In this document: positions 62,501 to 64,000 of the stretch, piece after piece
Layout: the number at the start of each line of letters is the position of its first letter
Numbering within the stretch: the first letter of the stretch is position 1
From: Bubalus kerabau
Lineage: Eukaryota > Chordata > Mammalia > Artiodactyla > Bovidae
Direction: 5' to 3'
DNA: 64,000 bases
Assembly: GCF_029407905.1 (NCBI RefSeq)
Contig: NC_073630.1
Span: 49,997,001-50,061,000 of the forward strand
Notes under the pieces: model-generated
The model's database searches: none
Told to the model about the DNA's origin: nothing
What the model saw: only the letters and a program-made list of their open reading frames with translations
Translations under genes and position numbers: made by a program

Positions 62501-63070
62501 GCTTGCCTGCTGCTTTCCACCAAGTGTTGGCAAGCTGGTGAACGGCTCACTCTCGGCTCATTCCTCTAATGACTGACTGGAGAGTCTCCCAAATGCGACC
62601 TGCTGTGGAGAGGCAGGGGGGTAGGGGGCGTGATTGCCAGGTGTGGGCTCCTGCGGCCATTCTTAAAGGCGACTGGAGTTCAGCACGCTCAGGCCAGCTG
62701 GGCAGGCATTTGCACTCCTGTCTTGGAAAGAGCAGCTGATGCGAGCCAAGCCCGCTCCACCTTCCAGGCCCACCCCATTCCTGGGCCAGCCGTAGGGCCC
62801 TGAGCACAGGCAGCCTGACTGCGAGTTAACCCTTCCCAGAGCATCGCTGCTTTTCCGCACACATGCACACACACGTGGACACACACATACAGGGACACAG
62901 TACCTCTCTCCTCTGTATAGGAACCTGTCACCATCCCAGACATAGGCAGAATAAAGCTCAAACAGGCTGTGTGAGACAGGAGCGACTAACACGGCAACAG
63001 ACACCGATATGCAGAGCATCAGGACTAAAGGACACGGAGGCACTGTGTTTCTCCCTCCTTATATAAAAGC
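62501..63070 (-). promoter_or_regulatory. CCKAR: CCKAR 5' UTR and proximal promoter region (inferred)
   Basis: Upstream of the start codon are two TATA-like candidates on the - strand: CTTTAAGA (complement of 62661-62668), about 160 nt from the ATG, and TATATAAGG (complement of 63057-63065), about 560 nt away. The region 62560-62850 is GC-richer with scattered CpGs. A CA-rich tract lies at 62858-62900. Which candidate marks the start site is not decided by sequence. Confidence 0.3.
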
Positions 63071-63254
63071 AATTAGTGCCTTTTAGCTTTGGAACCATGC
63101 CCAACAATGTGTGTGGATATAACTGCTGGCTGGTTGTTAAGTTGTTACCAACCACAGGGCTATTTCTTGTGGTCTCTGCCCCTGGTAACTGAAAGGAGGG
63201 GGTGCCCTGACTGTAGGTGCTTGGATCCTTAATATAGAAAACACTTAGTAAGAT
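63071..63254. other. Region upstream of CCKAR, nothing recognised
   Basis: Short stretch without a recognised element. Confidence 0.5.
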
Positions 63255-63700
63255 TTTCCATTCATTCATTTACGCATTCGTCCATTCATTCAGCACATGT
63301 TCATTGAGAGCCTCCCGCTTGCCAGGTACTTCTCTAAACACATAAGCAAATAAGGAACAAGATCATTTCAGATGTGTAAAGCACCACAGAGGAAGTCGAG
63401 CAGCAAGGTATACTGGAGAGGGATGATGGATTGTGGGGGCTGTTGCTCATTTAGATGGGGTCTCTTGCAGGAGGGGACCAAGATTGGAGAGCTGGATGAC
63501 AAGGAGCGGAAGGCTTGTGACAACTGGGGAAAGCTGCTTCTAGGCAGGAGGAGCAGTCTTTTGGGCAGAGGTCACAGCAAGAGCAAAGGCCCTGTGTGGG
63601 AATGAACTTGGCCTATTTGAGGAATAGTTAGAAGCAGGAATGAATGAGGGGCCAATGGTGGGAGATGGGGTTAGAGATGGGGGCCTGGCCAGGGCTCTGG
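63255..63700. repeat. L2 LINE fragment upstream of CCKAR
   Basis: CATTCATTCATTTACGCATT, TTCATTGAGAGCCTCCCGCT and AGCAAGAGCAAAGGCCCTGT are L2 3'-region landmarks in their usual order. Confidence 0.65.
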
Positions 63701-64000
63701 GCTTTCTGTGAGGCTTTGTGGTGCCGGCAAGCTCCTCCAGCCCCTTCGTACACGTGGTGTCCTCTGCTGAGACCTTTGGGACAGCAGCTGACAGCAGAGG
63801 CTCTTTGTTGCTCACAGCTGCTTAGCTGAGCTGAGACCTGATCGAGACCCTTTAGGGGTCCCTCGTGCTTTGACAGCTTTCTCAGCTGACAGTCCTATGT
63901 GTTCTATCGTGGCTGATTCCCGGCCGAACATGGATGAACCGATGGGCATTTTTACCACCCAGGCTTGGGATGTGGGGCTGGAAAGAGACCGATACCTCTT

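Noticed and set aside
62663..63043. 126-codon - strand frame upstream of CCKAR starting with a signal-peptide-like stretch
   Set aside because: The hydrophobic start is followed by translation of a CA repeat (Cys/Val runs); its ATG is only about 15 nt from the TATA-like element that would have to drive it. Probably chance in the CCKAR promoter region.

Overview
This is nuclear DNA of a ruminant, almost certainly a bovid. It has vertebrate exon-intron genes with GT-AG junctions, and it is crowded with BovB (RTE-type) LINE 3' ends, tRNA-headed Bov-tA SINEs, Bov-A/ART2A-type dimers, CHR-type cetartiodactyl SINEs, and older mammalian MIR, L2, L1 and MLT1-like copies. The species (cattle, sheep, goat or other) cannot be settled from the sequence alone.

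Two protein-coding genes point at each other. On the + strand, the window enters RBPJ (CSL, the DNA-binding hub of Notch signalling) in an intron and covers its last eight coding exons (1152-17252), from the middle of the N-terminal Rel-like domain to the stop codon. A long AT-rich 3' untranslated region follows and may reach about 21.35 kb. On the - strand, CCKAR (cholecystokinin A receptor, a class A GPCR) is complete in five coding exons: 62500-62389, 61714-61463, 57633-57372, 55351-55224 and 53871-53339. The exons join in phase to 429 codons (428 residues plus stop), the same length as I recall for the human receptor, and every landmark residue checked is present.

The roughly 31 kb between the two 3' ends (about 21.4-52.5 kb) shows no convincing host gene. 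It is a nested repeat field. It holds two diverged copies of one LTR-like element in opposite orientation (31548-32213 and 35856-36247), one split by a BovB and the other sitting inside an L1 3' end. It also holds an MLT1-like LTR split by a SINE, three BovB 3' ends within 5.5 kb, microsatellites, and one CpG-bearing stretch (about 38210-38575) that might be a decayed retrocopy and that I could not identify.

I see no bacterial, phage or CRISPR content and no new protein system. The points most worth checking are a SINE with exact target-site duplications inside the RBPJ 3' UTR, a 23-bp tandem repeat of self-complementary units just downstream of the CCKAR exon 4 donor, an inverted BovB pair in CCKAR intron 2, the GC-rich and diverged last exon of CCKAR, and two identical 16-bp CTCF-like motifs in divergent orientation.
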